Origin: Coprobacter tertius | GTDB lineage: Bacteria > Bacteroidota > Bacteroidia > Bacteroidales > Coprobacteraceae | Direction: 5' to 3' | Length of the DNA stretch: 64,000 nt | Assembly (NCBI RefSeq): GCF_024330105.1 | Contig: NZ_JANDHW010000001.1 | Coordinates: 186,001 to 250,000, forward strand | Shown: piece after piece, positions 17,579-26,916 of the stretch | Layout: the number at the start of each line of letters is the position of its first letter | How positions within the stretch are numbered: position 1 is the stretch's first letter | The notes under the pieces: generated by a model | What the model saw: only the letters and a program-made list of their open reading frames with translations | Databases searched by the model: none | Told to the model about the DNA's origin: nothing | Made by a program: the position numbers and the translations under genes

Positions 17579-17586
17579 TAAATTTG
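17579..17586 (+). promoter_or_regulatory. -7 box for the RNase H gene
   Basis: TAAATTTG, 25 bp upstream of the ATG at 17612. It supports that ATG over the in-frame TTG at 17591, which lies only five bases past the box. Confidence 0.5.
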
Positions 17587-17611
17587 TGTTTTGTCATGTA
17601 GAAATGCCTGT

Positions 17612-18259
17612 ATGGAGAAGTATAAATACTATGTCGTTTGGGAAGGATTGGCTCCTGGAATATATGATACCTGGGAGGAATGTCGTTTGCAGGTCGAGAA
17701 TGTGAAAGGCGCCAAATACAAGAGTTTCGATTCGAAAGAAGCTGCGGTGAGGGCTTTTCGTGGAAAACCGGAAGATCACCTTGGTATCCTCAATCGTGTA
17801 GCGCAGGCTATGCATCAGGTAAATACTGTAGCGGAAGCAAGTAGCCGATCTCCTTACATTGTCGATAGTATCGCTGTAGACGCTGCTTGTAGCGGTAATC
17901 CGGGAGATATGGAGTATCGGGGAGTATATGTACCTACTCGTCAGGAAATATTTCGTATAGGTCCTTTCCCTGAAGGAACAAATAATATTGGCGAATTTTT
18001 GGCAATTGTACATGGCTTAGCTTTATTAAAAAAGAAAAATAGTTCGTTACCGATTTATTCAGATAGTGCTAATGCTTTATTGTGGGTGAAAAATAAAAAA
18101 TGTAAGACGAAATTGCAACGCAATGAACGTAACTCTCCGATTTTCGATCTTATAGAAAGAGCTGAAAAATGGCTCGAAACAAATACATATACTACTCCGT
18201 TATTAAAATGGGAAACGCGTAAGTGGGGCGAAATTCCTGCTGATTTTGGCCGTAAATAA
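17612..18259 (+). CDS. Ribonuclease H with N-terminal viroplasmin (hybrid-binding) domain
   Basis: A 215-residue enzyme that cuts RNA in RNA-DNA hybrids. Residues about 3-45 (KYYVVWEGLAPGIYDTWEEC) are a Caulimovirus-viroplasmin/RNase HI hybrid-binding domain. The catalytic domain starts at IAVDAACSGNPG (first Asp), continues with NNIGEFLAIVHG (Glu) and PIYSDSANAL (Asp), and ends with EIPADFGRK (fourth acidic residue), so the DEDD set is complete. This fused layout is typical of Bacteroidota and Firmicutes RNase HI and of eukaryotic RNase H1. Confidence 0.93.
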   Translation: MEKYKYYVVWEGLAPGIYDTWEECRLQVENVKGAKYKSFDSKEAAVRAFRGKPEDHLGILNRVAQAMHQVNTVAEASSRSPYIVDSIAVDAACSGNPGDMEYRGVYVPTRQEIFRIGPFPEGTNNIGEFLAIVHGLALLKKKNSSLPIYSDSANALLWVKNKKCKTKLQRNERNSPIFDLIERAEKWLETNTYTTPLLKWETRKWGEIPADFGRK

Positions 18260-18410
18260 TATTTAAACGGGTGGTCCTTTCTATAATTTTTATTTTTATT
18301 GTTATTGAGTATGCAGCAAACCGTATCTTTTTTGCATCTAATTAATATGAGATTTTATGAAAAAGAATCGAACGAAAAAAAAGAAGAAAAAACGATTTAA
18401 TCTGCAAAAG

Positions 18411-19622
18411 ATGATAATAGGTTTAGATGCGAAACGGGCTATCGCTAACCATACCGGATTGGGCAATTACAGCCGTTTCATGGTAGATATAATGGCCACT
18501 TATCAGGAAGGACATAGGTATCGTTTGTTTATTCCGAAGAAAAAGAATAATAGTTCGTACGAAAAGCTGTTGAAACATGCGAATGTTCGTTCTGAATTAC
18601 CTCATTCTTCAACGATGAAACGTTTTTCTTCGTTATGGCGTTCCTTTTTCATTAAAAAGGATTTATTGAAGCAAGGTGTACAACTTTATCATGGTTTAAG
18701 TAACGAACTTCCGATCGGAATACATAAAACAGGTATAAAGAGTGTCGTTACCATACATGATCTTATTTTTTTAAGATATCCCGAATATTATCATTCTATC
18801 GACCGTAAAATTTATAATTTTAAATTTCGGTATGCCTGCCAAGTCGCAAATCGTATTGTCGCTATCAGTGAGTGTACGAAACGTGATATAATGCATTTTT
18901 ACAATATACCCGAAAGTAAAATAGATGTTGTGTATCAAGGTTGTGGTGCACAATATTCGGTAATGGTAAGTGATGAGGTAAAAAAACAGGTGCGTGAGAA
19001 ATACGCCTTGCCTGATCGGTTTATATTGAATGTGGGTAGTATCGAAACCCGGAAAAATCTGATGCTGGCTCTGAAAGCTCTTAAAAATGTTCCCGAGGAG
19101 ATTCACTTAGTGGCTGTAGGACGTCGTACGGCTTATGTAGATGAGCTGCTTGAATATGCACGCCTGAACAATCTCGAAAACAGATTCCACCTTATACATG
19201 ATTTACCGCATGTCGATCTTCCGGCAGTTTACCAATTAGCAGAATTATTTGTTTATCCTTCTCGTTTTGAGGGTTTTGGTATTCCCATTATCGAGGCAAT
19301 GCATTCACAGCTGCCGGTTATAGCTGCAACCGGATCATGTCTTGAAGAAGCTGGTGGCGAGCATTCGTTATATGTAAATCCAGATGATGTACAGGGTATG
19401 TCTGACGCTATAAATCGTGTTATAAGCGATGAGGAACTACGTGAAGAAATGGTTTCAGAAGGAAATATTTACTTAAGACGTTTCAATGAAGACGTATTGG
19501 CCGATCAAATGAACAAGGTTTATAGTAAATGTTTTTTGTCGGAGAAATCACCATCTATTGTGCCGGAAGATATTCAAACAGTACCTTATACTTACGGTAA
19601 ATTGGTCGCTGACAACAGGTAA
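18411..19622 (+). CDS. Glycosyltransferase family 4 (GT-B) protein
   Basis: A 403-residue retaining glycosyltransferase of the GT4 type. The C-terminal donor-binding half has LNVGSIETRKNL and the E-x7-E motif in SRFEGFGIPIIEAM, followed by PVIAATGSCLEEAGG. It probably adds a sugar to a surface polysaccharide or LPS. The frame opens with an ATG at 18357, but that adds a Lys/Arg stretch (KKNRTKKKKKKRF) unlike family members; MIIGLDAKRA at 18411 looks like the natural first strand. Two more transferase-type genes follow on the opposite strand. Confidence 0.87.
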   Translation: MIIGLDAKRAIANHTGLGNYSRFMVDIMATYQEGHRYRLFIPKKKNNSSYEKLLKHANVRSELPHSSTMKRFSSLWRSFFIKKDLLKQGVQLYHGLSNELPIGIHKTGIKSVVTIHDLIFLRYPEYYHSIDRKIYNFKFRYACQVANRIVAISECTKRDIMHFYNIPESKIDVVYQGCGAQYSVMVSDEVKKQVREKYALPDRFILNVGSIETRKNLMLALKALKNVPEEIHLVAVGRRTAYVDELLEYARLNNLENRFHLIHDLPHVDLPAVYQLAELFVYPSRFEGFGIPIIEAMHSQLPVIAATGSCLEEAGGEHSLYVNPDDVQGMSDAINRVISDEELREEMVSEGNIYLRRFNEDVLADQMNKVYSKCFLSEKSPSIVPEDIQTVPYTYGKLVADNR

Positions 19623-19630
19623 CGAGTTTA

Positions 19631-20512
19631 TTAGTAATTTTTTCCTATCCCTAACTTGTATTTTCTCAGATAATGAAAGTATAATTTCAAGTTCCGAAAA
19701 GAAAAAGGGTACTTTTGGCTGAAATCCGATATATATTTTTTAATTAAATCTTTATCTCCTGTATTTTTCCGAATGAGAAAACGAGCAAAATGATAAGAAG
19801 AGAATCGCTCGTGTTTGTTTACGGTTTTTTCATTGGGGCGGTTTACATACACAGGCAATATGTTTCCCCATTTCTCATGAAAGTCGAGTGTCCCTTTTAA
19901 CCAGCCCGGATTATAAGCTCCATCCGAAAAATGCTCGATCATAACCGAGTTACAAACATAGTTTTTGTATTTGAGAGCGACTTGCAATGAAAAGTCGAGG
20001 TCGTATAGGTGAAATCCAGGGAAAGTCGTTTCATCGAACCGACAATCTTGCCATACTTTCTTTGTCGAGAAAAGGCACATTCCATCTAATACGATTACTT
20101 GTGAAAATTCGTTTTCATCAGCCCCTTTTTTACAAACATAAGGTTTTTTGCCTTTCTGGTGCTGAATGTAATGAAAACGTGTATATTCAGGTATCGATCC
20201 CCATCCTGAGATCGCTCTCGGTTTCACGGCCGATCCTGCAAAACCAATGACTCCGCAATCTTTTTCCTGTAATTTACCGATAATGATTTTTCCCCAATTT
20301 TGTGTATCGAACTGTATGTCTTCATGAACGAAACATAAATAATCATATCGCGCTTCCGATGCGCATTGGTTATATACTTTAGTAATTCCGTAAGCGGTTT
20401 CCCGGTTATCGAATCCGATAAATTCATACGGAATGCCTATGGTACTGGCGATATTTTGCTCGAGAGCTACTTTTTTTTCGGGATGTATCGAACAGGTAAT
20501 TATCGTAATCAT
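19631..20512 (-). CDS. Glycosyltransferase-like protein (GT-A fold, Glyco_tranf_2_5 type)
   Basis: A 293-residue protein beginning MITIITCSIHPEKKVALEQN, typical of the PF13712 glycosyltransferase-like family. DYLCFVHEDIQF near residue 85 provides the acidic metal/nucleotide site of GT-A folds, and a DLDFSLQV-type acidic motif follows later. There is no membrane segment. It lies 26 bp downstream of a DUF5672 gene and is convergent with the GT4 gene, nine bases from its end. The set suggests assembly of a surface glycan; donor and acceptor are unknown. Confidence 0.82.
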   Translation of the reverse strand: MITIITCSIHPEKKVALEQNIASTIGIPYEFIGFDNRETAYGITKVYNQCASEARYDYLCFVHEDIQFDTQNWGKIIIGKLQEKDCGVIGFAGSAVKPRAISGWGSIPEYTRFHYIQHQKGKKPYVCKKGADENEFSQVIVLDGMCLFSTKKVWQDCRFDETTFPGFHLYDLDFSLQVALKYKNYVCNSVMIEHFSDGAYNPGWLKGTLDFHEKWGNILPVYVNRPNEKTVNKHERFSSYHFARFLIRKNTGDKDLIKKYISDFSQKYPFSFRNLKLYFHYLRKYKLGIGKNY

Positions 20513-20538
20513 ATATAATAAAGATACATTTTTCTAAG

Positions 20539-21342
20539 TTATTTATCAGTTGACACAGGTATTATATTTTTCCAGAAATTGCGCATCGCCGGTTTATTCC
20601 ATCCATGACATCCAAAAGGCAGTTGTTTCCCGTGTAATACAAAAGCATCTTCGGGTAATTTGTCGAAGGAAAAGGCAAGTGCTTCTCTCCATGAAGGTAT
20701 ATGGAGCCTGTGTTCGCGATTATTTACTTCAATTCCCCAAAATACATCTTCGTTGAAACGGTTTCGGTGGCACTGCGATAAGTATAGCGAGATGGTTTCT
20801 TTATCAGTAAGCGAGATGTCATAAAACTTACTTACTCTTCTTAAAGAAAATCCTCCGTTGCCTACTTTATAAAAAAGACGGGTATAATCAGATGCTCCGA
20901 ATAAGTGATTATATATTTTTTTTAGGTTGAAATATAGGTGATAATACCATTTCATATATTTTTTTTTCGGTATCCACGGAGCGCCGATATAATCGTAACC
21001 TTTCAGGCACCAAGCCGAAAGGTCGTCTTTAAAAACATAGGCATCGGTTTGGTAAATGAGAATATACTCGTAATCGAGAAAGGATTTGTAAAATTCAGGA
21101 GAGAGCATCATCTGGTTATATCCTTCCAGTCCTTTAAAAAAGGATGGAGTAAAAGGGTGAACAGAAAAATTCTGATATCGTCTGTGCAATAGTTCTATAT
21201 CGAGACCTTCCGGTACGGCGAAGGCAATTTCGTATTTTTTCCCCAATAAAGAAAAGCAACGGTCGATCGAACTCCATTCTTCTTGTTTTAGAGTTGTCGT
21301 ATATATCGGAATAATGATTTTTACCAGTTTATCGGGTTGCAT
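20539..21342 (-). CDS. DUF5672 family glycosyltransferase-like protein
   Basis: A 267-residue protein of the DUF5672 type. It opens with a Rossmann-like strand KIIIPIYTTTL; YILIYQTDAYVFKDDL near residue 95 and GYDYIGAPW are family hallmarks that resemble a GT-A nucleotide-sugar site. The C-terminal portion contains NEDVFWGIE, reminiscent of the ED-type catalytic segment of several glycosyltransferases. It is first in a two-gene operon with the PF13712 gene. The function is a family-level inference. Confidence 0.8.
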   Translation of the reverse strand: MQPDKLVKIIIPIYTTTLKQEEWSSIDRCFSLLGKKYEIAFAVPEGLDIELLHRRYQNFSVHPFTPSFFKGLEGYNQMMLSPEFYKSFLDYEYILIYQTDAYVFKDDLSAWCLKGYDYIGAPWIPKKKYMKWYYHLYFNLKKIYNHLFGASDYTRLFYKVGNGGFSLRRVSKFYDISLTDKETISLYLSQCHRNRFNEDVFWGIEVNNREHRLHIPSWREALAFSFDKLPEDAFVLHGKQLPFGCHGWNKPAMRNFWKNIIPVSTDK

Positions 21343-21369
21343 GGGATGGTTGAATTAGTATCCGGAATG

Positions 21370-21377
21370 CAAATGTA
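21370..21377 (-). promoter_or_regulatory. -7 box for the DUF5672/GT pair
   Basis: TACATTTG on the minus strand, 27 bp upstream of the start at 21342; fits TAnnTTTG. Confidence 0.45.
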
Positions 21378-21567
21378 GCGAATTTATATGAAAATATTTA
21401 ACCCTTAACGGTTTAAAACCTATGTCTATCCGCTGTTTTTCTGGTTGTATTGTAGAAAAATGTTACAATGTCGTTCTTGTTGGCAAAAAACTGTTTTATT
21501 GTAAGGAATTATCCTGTCAGAATGGTAAAATGTATGAAAGGAGTCGGGCTTATGACTCTCTTTTTGT

Positions 21568-21575
21568 TATCTTTG
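21568..21575 (+). promoter_or_regulatory. -7 box for the metalloprotease gene
   Basis: TATCTTTG, 72 bp upstream of the ATG at 21648. It falls inside the open frame that extends upstream of that ATG, which supports the later start. Confidence 0.45.
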
Positions 21576-21647
21576 TATCCGCTTTTCCGGCCTTTTCCGG
21601 ATTATAGGTTTGCTATATTATACACACAATACAAAAACAGGTTTATT

Positions 21648-24293
21648 ATGATGATGAAGAGAAACAAGTATTTCTTGTTGGGGATAGTGTTTGCTTTTTT
21701 GGGGACTACTGTGCCATACGATGTTTTTGCAGGGCAAGAAACTCCGCAGGAAAATACATTGAAACTGTTTAAAAAGAAACGTAAGAAAAAGGCTCAGGAA
21801 GAGGCCGGGAATCAGGAGAAAGAAGAAAATAAATCGTTGAAAGATTATAATAATATTGTAGGTGAGGGTACAATTTCTCAAAGTGGCCTTTTCAAAGTGC
21901 ATCAGAAAAAAAACGATTATTATTTCGAAATACCCGATTCTCTAATCGGTCGTGATATGCTTGTGGTGAACAAGTTAAGGAAAGTACCGGCTGAGATCAA
22001 TAAGGCAGGGATTAATAAAGGGATAAATTATCAAACTGAAATTATACGGTTCGAGTGGGATAAAGCCGGGAATAAATTACTTGTAAGAGAAGTTCAGCCC
22101 CGGCCGGTATATCCGCCTAAGGACGTTATCGGTCTCTCTGTAGAGGATAATTATATCGATCCTCTGATGTTTTCTTTTAAAATAGATGCCTATAATGCCG
22201 ACTCGACTTCTTTCGTGGTAAAAATAAATGATGTTTATAATGGAGAATCGGCTTTAAACAGATTTTTTCCTAATCTAAATGTATCTTCTTCGGTGAATAA
22301 AGATCTTTCGCGCATTGTAAAGGTAAAAGCTTTCGATAATAATGTAGCTGTTATTTCTGAACTTACGGCTAATGTAAAAGAGTTTAACGAGGTAACTAAC
22401 CTTACTGCCGAAGTAAGTTCTTCGATCGTTGTTCTGCCTGAAAAACCGATGGTGGGACGTTATACGAGTCCTAAGGTAGGGTATTTTTCGGTTCCTCGTC
22501 TCGAATATAGCGACAAACAACAACGAGTATCAAAACGGGAACTTATTACCCGGTGGCGTCTCGAACCACGTCCCGAAGATCGGGACGCTTATTTAAGGGG
22601 TGAATTGGTAGAGCCTGCGCGTCCGATTATATTTTATATCGATCGGACGACTCCGGTACAGTGGCGTAAATATATTAAGCAGGGTGTTGAAGACTGGCAG
22701 GTTGCTTTTGAGAAAGCCGGGTTTAAAAATGCGATTGTAGCGCGTGAGCTTTCCGATACGGTCCCCGATGACGATGATATTAATTATTCGGTTATCAATT
22801 ATGTCGCTTCCGAGATGTCCAATGCTATGGGACCCTCGATAACCGATCCGCGTTCGGGTGAAATTATCGAAGCTGATGTGATATGGTGGCATAATGTAAT
22901 TGCAGTGCTTAAACAATGGATAACTATTCAGACAGGTGCTGTAAATCCGGCAGCTGGTCAGCCTATACTTCCCGATAGTCTTATGGGTGATGCGATGCGT
23001 TTTGTAGCTTGCCATGAGATTGGTCATTCTCTTGGGTTGCGTCATAATATGATGGCCTCTGCTGCCTATCCGACAGATTCTTTACGCTCGAAAAGCTTTA
23101 CTGAAAAAATGAAATCTACGGCATCTTCTATTATGGATTATGCACGTTATAATTATGTTGCGCAACCGGGTGACGGTATAAAGGATTTGGCTCCGCATAT
23201 CGGACCTTACGATATTTTTGCTATCGAGTATGGTTATCGTTGGTATAATGTCGAATCTCCGGCGGAAGAAAAAGAAGTTTTATATGAGTTTTTGAATGAC
23301 CATAAAGGAAAATTGTACCGGTATGCCGACGCTCAGCCGATGCGTGATGCCAGCGATCCCCGGGCGATGATAGAAGACCTTGGCGATGATAATGTAAAAG
23401 CCGCGCGTTACGGGATGGCGAATCTGAAAAGAATTATGCCGAAGTTGATTGCTTGGACGACTACCGGAGAAAGAGGTCAAACCTATACCGATGCCGGTAA
23501 ATTGTATAACGGAGTCATCGGACAATGGAATAATTATTTATATCATGTACTTTCGAATGTAGGAGGGATGTATCTCGATAATACCGAAGTGGGCGATGGC
23601 CAGCAAACTTATACTTTCGTTGAGAAAAAACGGCAGAAAGAGGCATTGCAATTTCTTTTAGATGAAGTTTTTTCAAATCCCGAATGGTTATTGAAAGCTG
23701 ATATCAATAAGTATACCTATCCGATACAGGTTTCTTCGGTATTGGGAAACATTGAAAATTCTCCTTCGTTCGTACTTAAAAATGCACAAGGGTATCTTTT
23801 CTGGGATCTCTTATCGAATAACCGCATCGTTCGGATGCTGGAGAATGAGAAACAAAATGGAAAGCATGCATTTACTGCTATCGAGATGCTCGATATGATG
23901 CATAAACATATTTTCGGTGTTACACAGCGAGGGGGAATTCCGGATGCTAATGAGCGGGAATTGCAGAAGGGATTTGTCGATGCACTACTGATTGCAGCGC
24001 AAGAAGAAGCAACTACAAAAGAAGCGCCTAAGCTACATTTGCTATCGCAACCTACAGCTTGGTGTTGCAATTTTCATCTGGATGAAGATAAGGCGGCAGG
24101 CGGTCGTGTTGTAAATTTTTACAGCGGTCAGTCTAATCGAACTTCCGATGCGGTCTCGGTAAAGCGAGGTGAATTATTGCGTATACTCGATTTGTTGAAA
24201 TCGAGATTGTCCTCTACTGCTGATATCGCTGCCAAATATCATTATAAAGATGTTATTTTACGTATTGAAACAGGCTTGGGCCTGACGAAATAA
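21648..24293 (+). CDS. Secreted zinc-dependent metalloprotease (DUF5117/DUF5118 metzincin)
   Basis: An 881-residue exported protease. The ATG at 21648 begins a signal peptide (MMMKRNKYFLLGIVFAFLGT, cleaved after DVFA); the frame is open further upstream, but that part lacks a signal. After a Lys-rich linker comes a long beta-rich region (DUF5118/DUF5117) and then the metzincin motif HEIGHSLGLRHN at about residues 456-467, with the Met-turn SIMDYARYN some 35 residues later. The remaining 350 residues are the family's C-terminal domain. Zinc ligands and catalytic Glu are intact. Substrates for this Bacteroidota family are unknown. It is monocistronic, closed by a strong terminator. Confidence 0.9.
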   Translation: MMMKRNKYFLLGIVFAFLGTTVPYDVFAGQETPQENTLKLFKKKRKKKAQEEAGNQEKEENKSLKDYNNIVGEGTISQSGLFKVHQKKNDYYFEIPDSLIGRDMLVVNKLRKVPAEINKAGINKGINYQTEIIRFEWDKAGNKLLVREVQPRPVYPPKDVIGLSVEDNYIDPLMFSFKIDAYNADSTSFVVKINDVYNGESALNRFFPNLNVSSSVNKDLSRIVKVKAFDNNVAVISELTANVKEFNEVTNLTAEVSSSIVVLPEKPMVGRYTSPKVGYFSVPRLEYSDKQQRVSKRELITRWRLEPRPEDRDAYLRGELVEPARPIIFYIDRTTPVQWRKYIKQGVEDWQVAFEKAGFKNAIVARELSDTVPDDDDINYSVINYVASEMSNAMGPSITDPRSGEIIEADVIWWHNVIAVLKQWITIQTGAVNPAAGQPILPDSLMGDAMRFVACHEIGHSLGLRHNMMASAAYPTDSLRSKSFTEKMKSTASSIMDYARYNYVAQPGDGIKDLAPHIGPYDIFAIEYGYRWYNVESPAEEKEVLYEFLNDHKGKLYRYADAQPMRDASDPRAMIEDLGDDNVKAARYGMANLKRIMPKLIAWTTTGERGQTYTDAGKLYNGVIGQWNNYLYHVLSNVGGMYLDNTEVGDGQQTYTFVEKKRQKEALQFLLDEVFSNPEWLLKADINKYTYPIQVSSVLGNIENSPSFVLKNAQGYLFWDLLSNNRIVRMLENEKQNGKHAFTAIEMLDMMHKHIFGVTQRGGIPDANERELQKGFVDALLIAAQEEATTKEAPKLHLLSQPTAWCCNFHLDEDKAAGGRVVNFYSGQSNRTSDAVSVKRGELLRILDLLKSRLSSTADIAAKYHYKDVILRIETGLGLTK

Positions 24294-24315
24294 AAGTAGA
24301 GTTTATTAGAGGTTT

Positions 24316-24349
24316 TTCCCCTGTTATCAGATTTCTGATAACAGGGGAA
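24316..24349 (+). terminator. Intrinsic terminator after the metalloprotease gene
   Basis: Perfect 16-bp inverted repeat, TTCCCCTGTTATCAGA with its complement, arms 24316-24331 and 24334-24349, followed by TTTTG. Confidence 0.8.
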
Positions 24350-24390
24350 TTTTGTATTATCGGTTTTTCTGAAATTGATTTCCTTTTTAT

Positions 24391-24425
24391 AAAAAAAGGA
24401 TAAGAACATTGGCCTTATCCCTTTT
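24391..24425 (-). terminator. Intrinsic terminator after the YfhO gene
   Basis: GGATAAG / CTTATCC stem (24398-24404 with 24414-24420). Read on the minus strand the 3' arm runs into seven U residues (24397..24391). It follows the YfhO stop at 24461. Confidence 0.7.
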
Positions 24426-24460
24426 CATCGAAATAATATGTTATAAAATAGAATTAAAAT

Positions 24461-26902
24461 TTACTCTTCTTCTGCTATTCCGGGTTTTCTTCTGATTACA
24501 TCGATAAGAGCCCATATGCCCAGCAATAAGATAAGTGTAATGCATCCGATAGCTATTCCGGTAGTGACTTTTACCGAAACGGGATCGAAACGGAAAATAA
24601 TTTCGTGTTGCCCGGCCGGTATTTCCATAGCTCTTAATACGTAATTTACCCGGGCCATTTGAGCCGGTTTCCCGTCGATTGAAATTTGCCATCCCCAAGG
24701 GAAATAAATTTCAGAGAAAACCGCTAATCCGCCTTTAGAGCTGTTCGATTTATAACGCAGTTCGTTTGGCTTATACGAAGTGAGATAAATCGTGTCACCG
24801 GGAGCCGGAGGGGTTATATTTTTATCGATGATATTTGCAAAGTGTTTATCTATAATCGCTGTTTTCTTTTCATCGAAATCGGTAAGAGCATTCATTTCTT
24901 CTTGTGCGTCGTTTACCCATTTGATATCTGAAACAAACCATGCATTTCCGGCTGCGTCAGGATTTTTTATTACCTGCGGACCCGTTTCTTTGTTACCCGG
25001 TACAATGAGGTAGCGAGTATTCAGCATATTAATGACATGGCGATTATTATTTGCGAGCTGATATTTGATTAAGTCGTCATAACGCCTCAGTTTTGCAGCA
25101 TGATAACCTCCTATCGATTTGTGCCGGTACGATGTAGATGCGTCTTGAAAAGAGGAAACCGTAAGGTTATATACCCTATAATTGGGATCTTTGTCTTCTA
25201 AAATGATACGATCTGCTTCTGTCATTGGGAAAGGATCTTTTATTTTCCGTTCCGGGACGAAATTGTCACTGTTGAGATAACGTTTATCTACCGAATACAT
25301 ATCGCTTAAAATAATAATACCCGTGAATACGATAAATGTCGTTTTTCCCAGTTTTCCGTAACCATATAATAAAAGTATAGCTGTACCGAGAGTTATAATA
25401 AAGAAACTTCTCCAGGCATCGGCACTGAAAATACCGATACGTACGGTTTCGAGACTGGCAAATATTTCACCAAATTCCGGATGTTCGGTCATAAACGATT
25501 TCTCATATGCACTGAAGAATGAGAAAAACAGAGACGGAAAGATGGCGAATAATAATGCGAAACCGCCTGTAATAGCAAAAGATATACCGATAGTTTTCTT
25601 TTGTGTTTTAATGATCGACGGGTTTTGTATCAGCTCTTTCAGTGCCAGAATAGCCAGTAAGGGGATACAGAATTCTGCAATAACAAGAATACTCGATACC
25701 GTACGGAATTTATTATACATCGGAAAATAATCGATGAACCATTGGGTTATCGGCAGGAAGTTTTTACCCCATGAAAGTAGAAGTGAAAGTATTGTTGCGG
25801 CTAAAAGAGCCCATTTGAACGGGCCTTTTACAATAAAGCATCCCAATATGAAGAAAAACGCGACAAGAGCGCCTACATAAACAGGTCCAGACGTTCCGGG
25901 CTGGTCTCCCCAGTATTGGTTCATTTCGGCTACATATTGGCGTATATCTGTTTTTACGTCTTTCATAGCCTCTTTATTGTTTCCCAAGTAACCCGAAGCT
26001 CCACCTTTAGCGTTCGGTATCAGTAATGTCCATGTTTCGCCGATTCCGTAACTCCATTGTGTAATGTATTCGGTATCGAGACCTGTTTTTGCACCGCCTT
26101 CCTGATGTGCTGGAGCAAGTTCCGATTGTCCCCGCATGGTCTCTTTTGAATATTCATAAGTATGATAAAGGTTCGGAAGATTTGCACCTACTGCTAATAC
26201 AGCTGCAATAATTAGCACACCGCTTGCTTTGAAGAAACGGGGAAGTTCCTGTTTACGCCAGGCTTCTATAAAATAGGCGATTACTATTGCAGCAATTACG
26301 AAAAGGAAATAATAGCTCATTTGAATATGATTCGAGACGATTTGCATAGCTCCGAATAATGCGGCTATCACTCCTCCCCACAAATATTTTCCGCGGTAAG
26401 CCAATACGATACCTGCTATCGTAGGAGGGATATATACCAAAGTTACGAATTTCCAGATATGTCCTGCGGCGATGATAATAAAAAAATAGGATGAGAAAGT
26501 ATAGGCAATAGCTCCAATAAGAGCCAGATACCATTTTGTACGAAGTGAAAGTAAAAGTATAAAGAATCCCAACATCATCATAAATAAAAGTGATGCCGGT
26601 GAGTTGATCCATAAATGGAACGCATTTCCGATTACATTCAGAACCGAATTATTGGGATAACTCGGTGATATCTGAAAATTGGGCATTCCCGAAAAGATAG
26701 AATTTGTCCAGCGGGTAGTCTCTCCCGTTTGTTCTTTAAAAGCGAGTCCTTCTTGTCCGATTGCTATGCCTTGTTTCATATCATCCTGAAGAAGAACCTT
26801 TCCTTCGAAAATTTCGGGCGCAAAGTAGATGTAAGAGAGCAATACCATAAATAATATCGACCCGATATAAGGTAATGCTTTTTTTAAATTTAATTTTCTC
26901 AT
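24461..26902 (-). CDS. YfhO family multi-pass membrane protein
   Basis: An 813-residue inner-membrane protein with more than ten hydrophobic helices in the first 540 residues and again one near the C-terminus (about 785-805). Between them is an outside-facing region of about 220 residues with YRVYNLTVSSFQDASTSY and NMLNTRYLIVPG, typical of YfhO. YfhO proteins are GT-C-like and are linked in Firmicutes to glycosylation of lipoteichoic acid; the role in Bacteroidota is unknown. MRKLNLKKALPYI at 26902 is the likely start rather than 26914. It lies 14 bp after ahcY and is probably cotranscribed. Confidence 0.9.
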   Translation of the reverse strand: MRKLNLKKALPYIGSILFMVLLSYIYFAPEIFEGKVLLQDDMKQGIAIGQEGLAFKEQTGETTRWTNSIFSGMPNFQISPSYPNNSVLNVIGNAFHLWINSPASLLFMMMLGFFILLLSLRTKWYLALIGAIAYTFSSYFFIIIAAGHIWKFVTLVYIPPTIAGIVLAYRGKYLWGGVIAALFGAMQIVSNHIQMSYYFLFVIAAIVIAYFIEAWRKQELPRFFKASGVLIIAAVLAVGANLPNLYHTYEYSKETMRGQSELAPAHQEGGAKTGLDTEYITQWSYGIGETWTLLIPNAKGGASGYLGNNKEAMKDVKTDIRQYVAEMNQYWGDQPGTSGPVYVGALVAFFFILGCFIVKGPFKWALLAATILSLLLSWGKNFLPITQWFIDYFPMYNKFRTVSSILVIAEFCIPLLAILALKELIQNPSIIKTQKKTIGISFAITGGFALLFAIFPSLFFSFFSAYEKSFMTEHPEFGEIFASLETVRIGIFSADAWRSFFIITLGTAILLLYGYGKLGKTTFIVFTGIIILSDMYSVDKRYLNSDNFVPERKIKDPFPMTEADRIILEDKDPNYRVYNLTVSSFQDASTSYRHKSIGGYHAAKLRRYDDLIKYQLANNNRHVINMLNTRYLIVPGNKETGPQVIKNPDAAGNAWFVSDIKWVNDAQEEMNALTDFDEKKTAIIDKHFANIIDKNITPPAPGDTIYLTSYKPNELRYKSNSSKGGLAVFSEIYFPWGWQISIDGKPAQMARVNYVLRAMEIPAGQHEIIFRFDPVSVKVTTGIAIGCITLILLLGIWALIDVIRRKPGIAEEE

Positions 26903-26916
26903 AACAGAATGCAATA

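Noticed and set aside
22593-23045. 150-codon minus-strand frame inside the metalloprotease gene
   Set aside because: Antisense shadow of a strong coding frame that contains the zinc motif; no family resemblance.
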